Assembly: GCF_019924045.1 (NCBI RefSeq)
Contig: NZ_JAHXBN010000026.1
Coordinates: 1 to 64,000 of the forward strand
Length of the DNA stretch: 64,000 nt
Origin: Dyadobacter fermentans
Lineage (GTDB): Bacteria; Bacteroidota; Bacteroidia; Cytophagales; Spirosomataceae
Reading direction: 5' to 3'
Below are positions 9,290-17,082 of the stretch, one piece after another. The notes under the pieces were generated by a model. That model worked only from the letters and a program-made list of their open reading frames with translations, searched no databases and was not told the DNA's origin. How positions within the stretch are numbered: position 1 is the first letter of the stretch; every line of letters starts with the position of its first letter. A program made the translations under genes and the position numbers.

Positions 9290-10297
9290 TCATGAAATGC
9301 CCGTTGCCGCTTTCAAAGCCGCTACAATGGCGTTCGAGGTTAGTTTAATTTTAAACGCATTCTGCGTGGTCGCCCTGGCGCTTTGCATTTCATGCTCCGC
9401 TACTTCCCTGAAAAGCTTTTCCGAAGGCGCCTGTCCTCTCAGCATGAGGTCGATAGCCCAGTATCTCCACGGCTTGTGTGCTACACCGCCGAGGGCCATC
9501 CGCGCATCCCAAATGCGGCCGCCGTCCATTTGCAGGGCAGCCGCTACCGACACCAATGCAAAAGCATAGGACGCACGGTCGCGTACTTTCAGGTAGTGGC
9601 TGTGTTGGGCAAATGCATTATCCGTTACCTCGATGGCCGTCACCAGCTCCCCGGGTTGCAGGTTGGTATCGAGCTCGGGTTGCAGCGTGGAAAGCCGGTG
9701 AAAATCCTTTAACGGTACCCTCCGCTCTCCACTCGTGCCGTTGATCACAACCTCTGTGTCCAGGGCAGCGAGCGCCACGCACATGTCGCTGGGATGCACG
9801 GCAATGCACGAAGATTTTTCATTTCCTCCGAAACCGTTTCCCGCAAAAAAGATAGCGTGCGTGCGGTTAATGCCCGCTTCCGCCCCACAGCCGGTGCCCG
9901 GCTTACGCTTATTGCAGGGCAATGCCAAATCGTAAAAATAGCTGCAACGCGTACGCTGCAATAAATTACCACCCACCGTGGCCATATTGCGCAGTTGTCC
10001 CGACGCCCCCGCGAGCAATGCCTGAGCGAGCAGCGGCTGGCGGCTCAATACACTTTTATGCTTTGCCACGTCGCTGTTCAACGCCAATGCACCAATGCGC
10101 AGGCGATCGTAGCGGTGTTCTATTTTCTTTAATGGAAGATGGTTGATATCGATTAGCTTCGACGGCGACGCAATACCGCGCTTCATAAGCTCGACCAGGT
10201 TGGTACCGCCGGCGATATACTGCGCTTCGGGGTAATCGGTGGCCATACTGATGGCCTCCGCAATGGTTTTGGGACGGAGGTATTGAAATGGTTTCAT
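9290..10297 (-). CDS. paoB: Aldehyde oxidoreductase FAD-binding subunit (PaoB-like)
   Basis: 335 aa. The FAD-binding domain shows AQYIAGGTNLVELMKRG and LRNMATVGGNLLQRTRC. Cysteines at about 118, 128 and 137 (RTRCSYF, LPCNKR, GTGCGAE) match the extra [4Fe-4S] cluster loop that distinguishes PaoB/YagS from ordinary xanthine dehydrogenase FAD subunits. The CO dehydrogenase flavoprotein C-terminal domain follows (about 215-325). The subunit passes electrons from the iron-sulfur subunit side to FAD and then to the acceptor. Its start overlaps the stop of the 2Fe-2S subunit gene by 4 bp (ATGA-type junction), so the two are translationally coupled. Confidence 0.92.
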   Translation of the reverse strand: MKPFQYLRPKTIAEAISMATDYPEAQYIAGGTNLVELMKRGIASPSKLIDINHLPLKKIEHRYDRLRIGALALNSDVAKHKSVLSRQPLLAQALLAGASGQLRNMATVGGNLLQRTRCSYFYDLALPCNKRKPGTGCGAEAGINRTHAIFFAGNGFGGNEKSSCIAVHPSDMCVALAALDTEVVINGTSGERRVPLKDFHRLSTLQPELDTNLQPGELVTAIEVTDNAFAQHSHYLKVRDRASYAFALVSVAAALQMDGGRIWDARMALGGVAHKPWRYWAIDLMLRGQAPSEKLFREVAEHEMQSARATTQNAFKIKLTSNAIVAALKAATGIS

Positions 10298-10923
10298 ACT
10301 TTCGCCCCCTCCTTTTTGACTTCAAGAATGGCATCCACGATATTCGGGTAGGCTCCGCAGCGGCACAGATTTCCGCTCATGTACTCCCGCACCTCCGCCG
10401 CCGAGCCCGCATGCCCTTCGCGTATACACGCAACGCCCGACATCACTTGTCCCGGCGTGCAGTACCCGCATTGCAAGCCGTCGTGTTTGATAAAAGCCTC
10501 CTGTAATGGGTGCAGCTTTTCTCCATCCGAGAGCCCTTCGATGGTGGTCACTTTCGAGCCGTGCTGCATCACTGCGAAAGTCAGGCAGGACAATGTTCTC
10601 CGTCCGTCGACATGCACCGTACAAGCCCCACATTGCCCGAAATCGCAGCCCTTTTTGGTACCGGTAAGGCCCATATTTTCGCGGAGCACATCGAGCAAAG
10701 TCATGCGCGGATCTATGGAAATGCGCCTGCGCTTCCCGTTGACCGTCAGCGACAGCTTAACCTTCACCGCATTACCGACCGGCCCGTCATCGGGTGCCAG
10801 CGCGGCTTGCAGGAAATCTACCGGCGCCATCGAGAGACCGGCAATGAACATGGATTGTTTCAGAAAAAAGCGGCGGTCTTCGTCAGGCACGTCGGGCGGA
10901 ATAGCGTCGTGGTCGATGTCCAT
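10294..10923 (-). CDS. paoA: Aldehyde oxidoreductase 2Fe-2S subunit with Tat-type signal (PaoA-like)
   Basis: 209 aa. The N-terminal region has DRRFFLKQSMFIAGLSMA, with Arg17-Arg18 followed by a hydrophobic stretch; this is a twin-arginine export signal, as in E. coli PaoA, so the assembled enzyme probably acts in the periplasm. The plant-type 2Fe-2S domain has GCDFGQCGACTVHVDG and a later Cys (TLSCL). The second all-helical 2Fe-2S domain has QCGYCTPGQVM and GNLCRCGAYPNIV. All eight expected cluster cysteines are present. It is the first gene of the operon and is followed by the FAD and Mo subunits. Upstream lies a 349-bp gene-free stretch full of repeats, so the promoter must sit near or within those repeats. 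Confidence 0.93.
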   Translation of the reverse strand: MDIDHDAIPPDVPDEDRRFFLKQSMFIAGLSMAPVDFLQAALAPDDGPVGNAVKVKLSLTVNGKRRRISIDPRMTLLDVLRENMGLTGTKKGCDFGQCGACTVHVDGRRTLSCLTFAVMQHGSKVTTIEGLSDGEKLHPLQEAFIKHDGLQCGYCTPGQVMSGVACIREGHAGSAAEVREYMSGNLCRCGAYPNIVDAILEVKKEGAKV

Positions 10924-10989
10924 GGTCGTTCAGTTCGTGAATATGTATTGAAAAGGGAGGTGGGCGTCTGATTTACCGGTTCGGGCGGG

Positions 10990-11060
10990 CGGGAATAGTC
11001 GGGTGTGGTCAGGTGTGGTCAGGAATTGTCAGGGATCGTTAGGGATAGTCATGTGTTGTG
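10990..11060 (+). repeat. Decamer tandem array, left copy
   Basis: About seven degenerate 10-bp units whose clearest members are GGGTGTGGTC, AGGTGTGGTC, AGGAATTGTC and AGGGATAGTC. The GTC is spaced 10 bp apart, one helical turn. The units match the longer array at 15571-15717, in the same orientation. The array occupies the upstream side of paoA and ends close to the composite palindrome at 11089. No coding potential is apparent. Confidence 0.8.
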
Positions 11061-11088
11061 TGATATTGGTAGGTATGGCCGGTTGGCG

Positions 11089-11248
11089 AATGCCGTCAGG
11101 CATGTAATATTGGTAGAAAATGGCCGCACCCGGATTGTAAAAATGCAGTGAGGCATGTAACAGCTGAACATTGTTGTTACATGCCTCACGGCATTTCCTT
11201 TCGTACTTTACTGCAACGAGGCTACCGATATTGCATCGCTACGCGATT
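11089..11248. repeat. Composite palindromic repeat element, left copy
   Basis: Three parts can be seen. First is a unit with a small hairpin (ATGCC-GTCA-GGCAT) followed by GTAATATTGGTAG, at 11090-11116. Second is a long inverted repeat, arms 11141-11162 and 11175-11196, matching over 22 bp with one mismatch. Third is an inverted end unit, CTACCGATATTGC then ATCGCTACGCGAT, at 11222-11247. The element reads in the opposite direction to the copy at 15928-16092. A loose extra tail (GATATTGGTAG) lies at 11062-11072. The rest of the 10924-11272 gap holds only these repeats and the decamer array. Confidence 0.85.
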
Positions 11249-11272
11249 TTTGCCCGGCATTTGATTGCTACA

Positions 11273-13639
11273 TTACTTAAAGTCGCCGGCATTCCACGTC
11301 TTTGCCTTTCCTGCGGCGAGCTCTGCATTGATAGTCTTATTTCCATATTTCAAAACCCGTTTCTGCGCGTTGGGCGTAAGCAGCGTCACGGATTTTAATT
11401 TACCATTCTCCCAAACTTCGTCGACCGTTACATTACCGCGTGCTTTCAGGCCCTTGACTGAGCCCGTGGCCCAGGCGTCGGGTAATGCGGGAAGAAGTTC
11501 GATCACCCCGGTTTGCGATTGGAGGAGCATTTCGGCTACCCCCGCGGTGGAGCCCATGTTACCGTCGAGCTGGAACGGCGGGTGGGCGCAAAGGAGGTTG
11601 GCATAAGAACCACCACCGTCGGCCATATTGGTACCCTGGTCGGCTACGGGCCGGAGCACGCTTTTGAACAGCTTGTGCGCACGGTTGCCATCCTGCAAGC
11701 GTGCCCAAAAGTTCACTTTCCAGGCCAGCGACCAGCCCGTACCGTCGTCGCCGCGGGCATTGAGGCTCACGCGTGCGGCTTCGGCTTCGGCCGGGGTTTG
11801 GCCAATGGAAATCTGCTTGCCCGGATGCAATGCGTACAAATGCGAAACGTGGCGGTGGTGGCTGGTGGAATCGTCTACATCCTCGCGCCATTCCTGTAAC
11901 TGTTTCCAGCGGCCGATCTGCAACGGCAATATCTTGTCGCGGGTAGCGCGGGCGTTCTGCGCGAAGTCGGCATCGATACCGAGCAAAGCTGCGGCTTCGG
12001 CGGTATTGTTCAGCACGTCCCAGGCCATCTCGTGGTCCATAGTAGCGCCGGTAGAAATCCCGCCGTGCTCGGGCGAGTACGATGGCGAGGATACCAGGTG
12101 CCCTTTACCGTCATTGCTCAGGTAGTCCATCCAGAACTCCGAAGCCTCTTTCATGACGGGATAGGCCGTATTTTTCAGGAACACCTTATCATTGGTAAAT
12201 GCATAATGCTCCCACAAATGCTGGCAAAGCCACGCCGCACCGCCGGGGAAAAAGCCCCACGGAAAATCCCAACCCGGCGACGTGTAACCATAGGCATTCA
12301 GCATCGTGTTGACGATCCATCCTTTGGCATTGAAAAACTCCTTCGCTGCCAAACGGCCCGGTTCCACGATCGACTGCGTGAAATCCATCAGCGGCAAATG
12401 GCACTCCGAAAGATTGGTCGCCTCGGCGGGCCAGTAAAGCATTTGTATGTTGATATTCGTGTGGTAGTCGTTCGCCCACGGCGGGTTGGTGCTGTCGTTC
12501 CATTTACCCTGCAAGCTCATGGGCATGGTGCCCGGGCGGGTCGACGAGATCATCAGGTAACGGCCGTATTGAAAGTACAGCTCTTCCAAACGGGTATCGG
12601 GCTGGCCAGTCGAATAGGCTTTCTGGCGCTGGTCGGTAGGAAGTGCCGGCGCGGTGGCATTGCCCAGCGTCAGCGCGACGCGGTCGAAGAGGCCGTGGTA
12701 ATCCTTTTGCTGCTCGGCCAGCAACGCGGCGTAGTTTTTGCCGGTCAGCTTCGCCATGGTTGCGGCGTTCGCCTTTTTGAAGTCATTCCCTTTGTAATCA
12801 GGAAATTTCATCACGTAGTCCGTTGCCACGGTGTGGATCAGGACGATGGATTTGGCGCCGGTTACCGTCAGTACGCCATTACTGAAAGCGGTTTTACCAT
12901 CGGTATCGATACGATAAACGGTTTCGAACTCCTGGTGGTTGTCTTTCAAATGCCCGCCAAAGGTGTACTGGTTTTTAACAAACTGCTCATAATCTTTGGC
13001 ATGAGGTGTTTCGAAACGGATGGAATAGGTTTCGGGCGTCGAAGAGGTGAATTTGTACACCATCGCCTTCGAAGGATAATTACCGAAATAGGTCCTTTCA
13101 AAATGACTACCCCCGGCGTCGTAGCTCACTTTACCCAATGCATCGGAGATATTGAGCTCGCGGCGGTAATTCTGCACGGCGCCTTTGGCAGGTAACTTAA
13201 TGAACAAGTCGCCCACCGTTTGCTGCGCACCGAAATCCGAAGACGGGGTATTCCCTTTTTTTTCATGAATAACGCCGGTCAGCTCCTTGTTCGCCAATGC
13301 ATGGGCCTCTTTCATTTTCCCTGCGGCGAGCAGCTCGCGCACCTGCGGCAAATATTTATAAGCCTCTTTCTTTAAGCCAAAATTATACTCGGCATTAGCC
13401 CCTTTACCACCTGCCCACAAGCTGCCTTCCGAAAACTGAATGCGCTCCTCGTCCGTTCCGCCAAAAAACATGGCGCCCACGTGGCCATTACCTATCGGCA
13501 ATGCCTGGGTCATCCATTCTTTGGCCGGCTGATTATACCAGAGCGACAAAGGTGCGGGTTTGGGTTTGGGATCGGGCTGCGCTTGCAGCGGGCTGAATGC
13601 GGTAACAGAACAAATGAGTAGTCCGAGAAATGTTTTCAT
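11273..13639 (-). CDS. GH95 family glycoside hydrolase (alpha-L-fucosidase type)
   Basis: 788 aa from the ATG at 13639; a GTG one codon earlier is less likely. A signal peptide covers residues 1-21 (ending FSPLQAQ). The family signature begins at LWYNQPAKEWMTQALPIG and continues NGHVGAMFFGGTDEERIQF. Catalytic-region matches to GH95 alpha-1,2-fucosidases are the asparagines in NDYHTNINIQM, the glutamate in LQEWREDVDD and the aspartate in FQLDGNMGSTAGV. The expected length is about 780-800 aa, so it is complete. GH95 enzymes remove alpha-L-fucose, or in some members L-galactose, from glycans in the periplasm. It follows the GH110 gene by 80 bp and belongs to the same minus-strand locus as a SusC/SusD pair. 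Fucose removal next to alpha-galactose removal suggests a branched Fuc/Gal substrate, but that is inferred. Confidence 0.9.
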   Translation of the reverse strand: MKTFLGLLICSVTAFSPLQAQPDPKPKPAPLSLWYNQPAKEWMTQALPIGNGHVGAMFFGGTDEERIQFSEGSLWAGGKGANAEYNFGLKKEAYKYLPQVRELLAAGKMKEAHALANKELTGVIHEKKGNTPSSDFGAQQTVGDLFIKLPAKGAVQNYRRELNISDALGKVSYDAGGSHFERTYFGNYPSKAMVYKFTSSTPETYSIRFETPHAKDYEQFVKNQYTFGGHLKDNHQEFETVYRIDTDGKTAFSNGVLTVTGAKSIVLIHTVATDYVMKFPDYKGNDFKKANAATMAKLTGKNYAALLAEQQKDYHGLFDRVALTLGNATAPALPTDQRQKAYSTGQPDTRLEELYFQYGRYLMISSTRPGTMPMSLQGKWNDSTNPPWANDYHTNINIQMLYWPAEATNLSECHLPLMDFTQSIVEPGRLAAKEFFNAKGWIVNTMLNAYGYTSPGWDFPWGFFPGGAAWLCQHLWEHYAFTNDKVFLKNTAYPVMKEASEFWMDYLSNDGKGHLVSSPSYSPEHGGISTGATMDHEMAWDVLNNTAEAAALLGIDADFAQNARATRDKILPLQIGRWKQLQEWREDVDDSTSHHRHVSHLYALHPGKQISIGQTPAEAEAARVSLNARGDDGTGWSLAWKVNFWARLQDGNRAHKLFKSVLRPVADQGTNMADGGGSYANLLCAHPPFQLDGNMGSTAGVAEMLLQSQTGVIELLPALPDAWATGSVKGLKARGNVTVDEVWENGKLKSVTLLTPNAQKRVLKYGNKTINAELAAGKAKTWNAGDFK

Positions 13640-13719
13640 CACTGGGGTTTTGGCAAATAATGGTAAAATTAGATGCCGTTTTTGAATTAAAAAATGGACT
13701 TTTTGACAATCGCCGCCCC

Positions 13720-15543
13720 CTATTCTATTGTCAGCTTGGGCAAACCGGTAACTTTTATGTTGCTTTTCGGCATGTTTTCCAGCTTGATATTCTTACCCAG
13801 CACCTCTCCTTCCAGCTTCAAACCCGAAACCTCCACCTCGGAGCAGCCATTGAACCAGAACATATTATGGTTACCAGACTGAGGCGCGAGTTCCGTTGTG
13901 CGGACGATCCGGTTGTTACCAAAAACCAATCCGCGGGTACTCTTGGCAAACAGCACGGGATAATCGAATGTATTAAAAGTATTACCCTCTATCCGGATAT
14001 TAAAATGGACCGGTTTTTTGACGTCGGCGACTTTATTGGACGGGTTAATGGCGATGACCGCATTACCCGGCCCTCCCTGGTAGGCGCAGTCGATGAACTC
14101 ATTATTGCGGATGGTAACATCTCTTACCGGGCCCGATTCGTACCAGCCCTCCGCATCCGCCTCGATCAGCACGGCACTCATGCCGGTACGGAAAAAGGTA
14201 TTGTTTTCGATCACAGCCTTGCGTGGGGTCGTGAGCAGCACACCGCGGGTATTGGTGCGGGTGAAGTAGTTGCCACGAATGAGCACTTCCGGCGTCCAGG
14301 TTATGTTTTCGACACAATCGTGGTCTTCCAGCGTCGTAGGAACAGGATTCTCGAAGGTTAGCAGTATTTCGCGGTCGTTCAAACGGTCAACCGTTTTGAC
14401 CACCCCGTTCGCAAACCGCTCCATGGAAGCCGAGTGCACGAACGCCACGGTGTCTTTTGGGAAAAATGCACTAAAACCGTAGCTCTGCCCGTGCATAAAC
14501 CGCACTTTGAGCGAAGCCGCATCGGGCCGGCCCACAACGCGCAGATTGGTCCCATGCACGTTGATCGGGTCGTCGTGCGCGCCCGAAAACCGGCAATCCT
14601 CCACAGTAACTTTACCGCGGCATCCCGAAAAATGCATAAAATCCGCAGACGAGGCGATGATGCGACCCGTTTCCGGCCTCGGCGCGCAGGTAACGCGGTG
14701 CATCGTCACGTTTTCGGAATATTGGCTCACAATGCCCAGGCCGTGCATATAATGCATACCCACATCTTCGAGCGTCACATTTTTGCATTCGCGGATGTGC
14801 ATGCCTACCTGGTCGCGGATAATATCGCGGACGGTGAGGATGTTGCCCGGTTTGGGTGTCGCAACGGCTTTGAAATGCACCCGGCCAGGAGCGATTTCCG
14901 TCGCCTGCGCATTAGCATATGGTTTCCAGTTGCTGTAACGCATGGTTTTCAGGGTTGTATCAAACTCCACGGCATGGAAATGCGTCGTTTTCCAGCCTTC
15001 TCCAAACCATTCCAACCTGCCATCGCGGATCGCGTAACGGGCGTCGCGCTGAATGGCCAGTTCCACCCCGCCATCCGACACTTTTGCGTACCGCATTTCC
15101 GACATCGTCGGGCGTTCGAAATCGACGTGGATATTTTGCAGCTTCACGTTTTCGCAATGTTCCAGCACGATCGTCGTCATTTTTCCATGAAAGACAAACA
15201 ACGCACCATTACCATCGATGGTCAGGTTCCGGGCATTGCGAAAGAGCATCCCGACTGTCCTGATTTTAAGTGAGTCCTCCTTTTCGGTGGAGGTATTGGA
15301 AATAAAGTATTTTTCGCGGATAGCACCGTCGGGCCAGAAATCGTACCGGCCTTTCGGGAACGTCAGGGTTGTCTTCCCGGTACGGATCGCCTCATCGATG
15401 ACCTGCTGAATGCGGGCGGTGACATTTTCGTAAGTATCGGGATGAATGCCTGCGTCGGTTACGGATACCGTTTGCGCGTGGGAACGGTGTAGCAGTAGCA
15501 ATGCGCAGAACAGCGCGGCGTAGAAATGGTAAGGTAAGGGCAT
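13720..15543 (-). CDS. GH110-like alpha-1,3-galactosidase, right-handed beta-helix protein
   Basis: 607 aa from the ATG at 15543. An ATG 13 codons upstream would add residues encoded by the adjacent decamer repeat, and the better signal peptide begins at 15543 (MPLPYHFYAALFCALLLLH). The body is a parallel beta-helix with repeated short strands (NVKLQNIHVD, NVTLEDVGMHY, KVTVEDCRF, DVTIRNNEF). GH110 hallmarks include the adjacent aspartates in GAHDDPINVHGTNLRV and the preceding SADFMHFSGCRG. Family members cleave terminal alpha-1,3-galactose, for example from blood-group-B-like glycans. It is the first gene of the GH110-GH95 pair. The array of 10-bp repeats begins only about 10 bp upstream of the start, leaving little room for a normal leader. 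It could instead be another beta-helix glycosidase, but the DD motif favours GH110. Confidence 0.78.
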   Translation of the reverse strand: MPLPYHFYAALFCALLLLHRSHAQTVSVTDAGIHPDTYENVTARIQQVIDEAIRTGKTTLTFPKGRYDFWPDGAIREKYFISNTSTEKEDSLKIRTVGMLFRNARNLTIDGNGALFVFHGKMTTIVLEHCENVKLQNIHVDFERPTMSEMRYAKVSDGGVELAIQRDARYAIRDGRLEWFGEGWKTTHFHAVEFDTTLKTMRYSNWKPYANAQATEIAPGRVHFKAVATPKPGNILTVRDIIRDQVGMHIRECKNVTLEDVGMHYMHGLGIVSQYSENVTMHRVTCAPRPETGRIIASSADFMHFSGCRGKVTVEDCRFSGAHDDPINVHGTNLRVVGRPDAASLKVRFMHGQSYGFSAFFPKDTVAFVHSASMERFANGVVKTVDRLNDREILLTFENPVPTTLEDHDCVENITWTPEVLIRGNYFTRTNTRGVLLTTPRKAVIENNTFFRTGMSAVLIEADAEGWYESGPVRDVTIRNNEFIDCAYQGGPGNAVIAINPSNKVADVKKPVHFNIRIEGNTFNTFDYPVLFAKSTRGLVFGNNRIVRTTELAPQSGNHNMFWFNGCSEVEVSGLKLEGEVLGKNIKLENMPKSNIKVTGLPKLTIE

Positions 15544-15570
15544 CGGGTCGGATAGGGTCAGGTGGTGGTC

Positions 15571-15717
15571 AGGTATGGTCAAGTGTAGTCAGGTGTGGTC
15601 AGGTATTGTCAAGTATGGTCAGGTATTGTCAAGTGTGGTCAGGTATTGTCAAGTGTGGTCAGGTGTGGTCAGGTATTGTCAAGTGTGGTCAAGTGTAGTC
15701 AGGTGGTCAGGTATTGT
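15571..15717 (+). repeat. Decamer tandem array, main copy
   Basis: Thirteen perfect-length 10-bp units run from 15571 to 15700 with consensus ARGTRTDGTC (for example AGGTATTGTC, AAGTGTGGTC), then a partial unit to about 15717. Further units occur at 15783-15852 after a 65-bp A/T-rich interruption. The array is read on the plus strand and starts about 28 bp upstream of the GH110 start codon. Six units in the reverse orientation appear at 16111-16170, so the arrays form a head-to-head pair around the composite element. This block fills the 630-bp gap between the GH110 and metallophosphoesterase genes; no gene is seen there. Confidence 0.92.
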
Positions 15718-15782
15718 AAGTCGGCCTGCAAATTAGGTCAAAATTGAGATTGTTTGTGCAAAAAAAAGCGTGGTTGGTTTTT

Positions 15783-15852
15783 TGTCAGGTATAGTCAAGT
15801 GTGTTTTTTCGGTATTGTCAAGTGCAGTCAGATATTGTCAGGTATAGTCAGG
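15783..15852 (+). repeat. Decamer array, second segment
   Basis: More degenerate members of the 10-bp family in the same orientation: GTCAGGTATA, GTCAAGTGTG, then after a T-rich break GGTATTGTCA, AGTGCAGTCA, GATATTGTCA, GGTATAGTCA. It is separated from the main array by 15721-15782, which contains no recognisable feature. Confidence 0.75.
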
Positions 15853-15927
15853 GTTAATCAAAAAGATTATCCCAAATTATCGCGTGCAACGGGGCAGGAC
15901 AATGCATTGACGTAAAAGTACCACCGC

Positions 15928-16092
15928 AATCGCGTAGCGATGTAATGTTGGTAGCAATCGATTCGAATGGTGTATTTCGAAAATGCCGTGAGGCATGTAA
16001 CAACAACGCATTGTTGTTACATGCCTCACGGCATTTTTGGCGAAACCGGATTCGTCGCGTTTCCTACCAATATCACATGCCTAACGGCATTT
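15928..16092. repeat. Composite palindromic repeat element, right copy
   Basis: It begins with a hairpin unit (ATCGC-GTA-GCGAT followed by GTAATGTTGGTAG, 15929-15954). The centre is a perfect 27-bp inverted repeat, arms 15980-16006 and 16011-16037, with a four-base loop CGCA. It ends with the inverted unit CTACCAATATCACATGCC and TAACGGCAT (16064-16090). It has the same three-part plan as the copy at 11089-11248 but lies in the opposite orientation. No open frame spans it, and no transposase is nearby. Confidence 0.9.
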
Positions 16093-16110
16093 ACTACTGG
16101 TAAAAACTAC

Positions 16111-16170
16111 ACTTGACAACACTTGACCATACCTGACTACACATGACCACGCCTGACCATACCTGACTAT
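16111..16170 (-). repeat. Decamer array, inverted segment
   Basis: Six contiguous 10-bp units in reverse orientation (ACTTGACAAC, ACTTGACCAT, ACCTGACTAC, ACATGACCAC, GCCTGACCAT, ACCTGACTAT on the plus strand). It ends four bases before the stop codon of the metallophosphoesterase gene. With the plus-oriented arrays at 15571-15852 it forms an inverted pair enclosing the composite palindrome. Confidence 0.88.
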
Positions 16171-16173
16171 CAA

Positions 16174-17067
16174 CTAGTAAGTATGTGGATAATAGGTATT
16201 TGTCACCCTTCCATCCGCAAACAATTCGAGCATCGCATATCCGGGAGGGGTTTCCTGATAATAGTTAGGCCCGGCGGATTCCGCATCGCCCTTTTCCCAC
16301 CAGAAACCGCTCATGGCACCATTGCAGCAGTACTGAACGCCGTTGTACTCGGTATGGTCCTGCAAATGCTGGTGCCCGCTGAGGCAAATCCGCACCTTAT
16401 CGCGGTGTTTATAAAACAGGTTTTTCAACTTCTTGTAATCCGAGTGCCCTCCCCCGCCCGCGAGCATAGGCGTGGCGCCCAGGATCGGGTAATGCGACAT
16501 CAGGAGCACAAACGTGCCCGGTGCCAGTTTGGCCAGGTCGGCTTCCAGCCACTGATATTGCTCCTCGTCCAGCGAAACGTGCTCGTTGTTGCCGTCGAGG
16601 ATCACGAAATGCCAGTTTTTTTGGGTAAAGCTGTAATAGCGGCCCGGTGTTTTGAGCCGCTTCACCACATAATTTTTACCATACATTTCATCCTCTTTGG
16701 AAGGCGCCGCCCACCAGGGATCATGGTTCCCGATGCAGCTATGGATTTCATAGCCTTTTAAAGTGGCCGTGCATTCGTCCCAAAGTTTCCAGTACCCCAG
16801 CATGGTTTCGCGGGTAACATCCTTGTAGTCTGCGGCATGAATGGAGTCGCCGCCATTGAGGAAAAAATCGGGCTTTTGCTTTAGAACATCGGCGAGGCAC
16901 TTTTTGAAACGGTTGGGTGCATCGTCGCCCGCGCGGATGTGCACGTCGGTAATGTGGGCGATTTTCAGTACCGGCTTATCGGCGACAAGCCCGGCATGTG
17001 TAGCCGGGCCTGCAACCGAAGCAGCCGTGAGCAATCCGGTATGACGGATCCAGGAACGTCTGTTCAT
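16174..17067 (-). CDS. Calcineurin-like metallophosphoesterase with Tat-type signal
   Basis: 297 aa. The start MNRRSWIRHTGLLTAASVAG has twin arginines and a hydrophobic core, so export by the Tat system is likely. The metal-binding motifs of the superfamily are present in order: ITDVHIRAGDD, LNGGDSIH, IGNHDPWW, LMSHYPIL and LSGHQHLQ. The enzyme would hydrolyse a phosphomonoester or diester in the periplasm; the substrate is not predictable. It starts 15 bp after the SusD gene and so belongs to the SusC-SusD operon. Its stop codon abuts the inverted decamer array. Such phosphoesterases are frequent passengers of Bacteroidota glycan loci. Confidence 0.9.
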   Translation of the reverse strand: MNRRSWIRHTGLLTAASVAGPATHAGLVADKPVLKIAHITDVHIRAGDDAPNRFKKCLADVLKQKPDFFLNGGDSIHAADYKDVTRETMLGYWKLWDECTATLKGYEIHSCIGNHDPWWAAPSKEDEMYGKNYVVKRLKTPGRYYSFTQKNWHFVILDGNNEHVSLDEEQYQWLEADLAKLAPGTFVLLMSHYPILGATPMLAGGGGHSDYKKLKNLFYKHRDKVRICLSGHQHLQDHTEYNGVQYCCNGAMSGFWWEKGDAESAGPNYYQETPPGYAMLELFADGRVTNTYYPHTY

Positions 17068-17082
17068 TGTATTGATTTTAAA

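Noticed and set aside
12032..13195. Long plus-strand open frame (387 codons) opposite the GH95 gene
   Set aside because: Its translation is rich in Arg/His/Gly with no family resemblance, while the minus strand encodes a complete GH95 enzyme with signal peptide and catalytic motifs.
15548..15852. Decamer arrays considered as a CRISPR array
   Set aside because: Units are contiguous 10-mers with no unique spacers of 25-40 bp, and no cas genes are present.
11089..16092. GH95/GH110 region as a composite transposon with insertion sequences
   Set aside because: The flanking elements have no transposase gene and no target-site duplication could be recognised; they are treated as non-coding repeats only.
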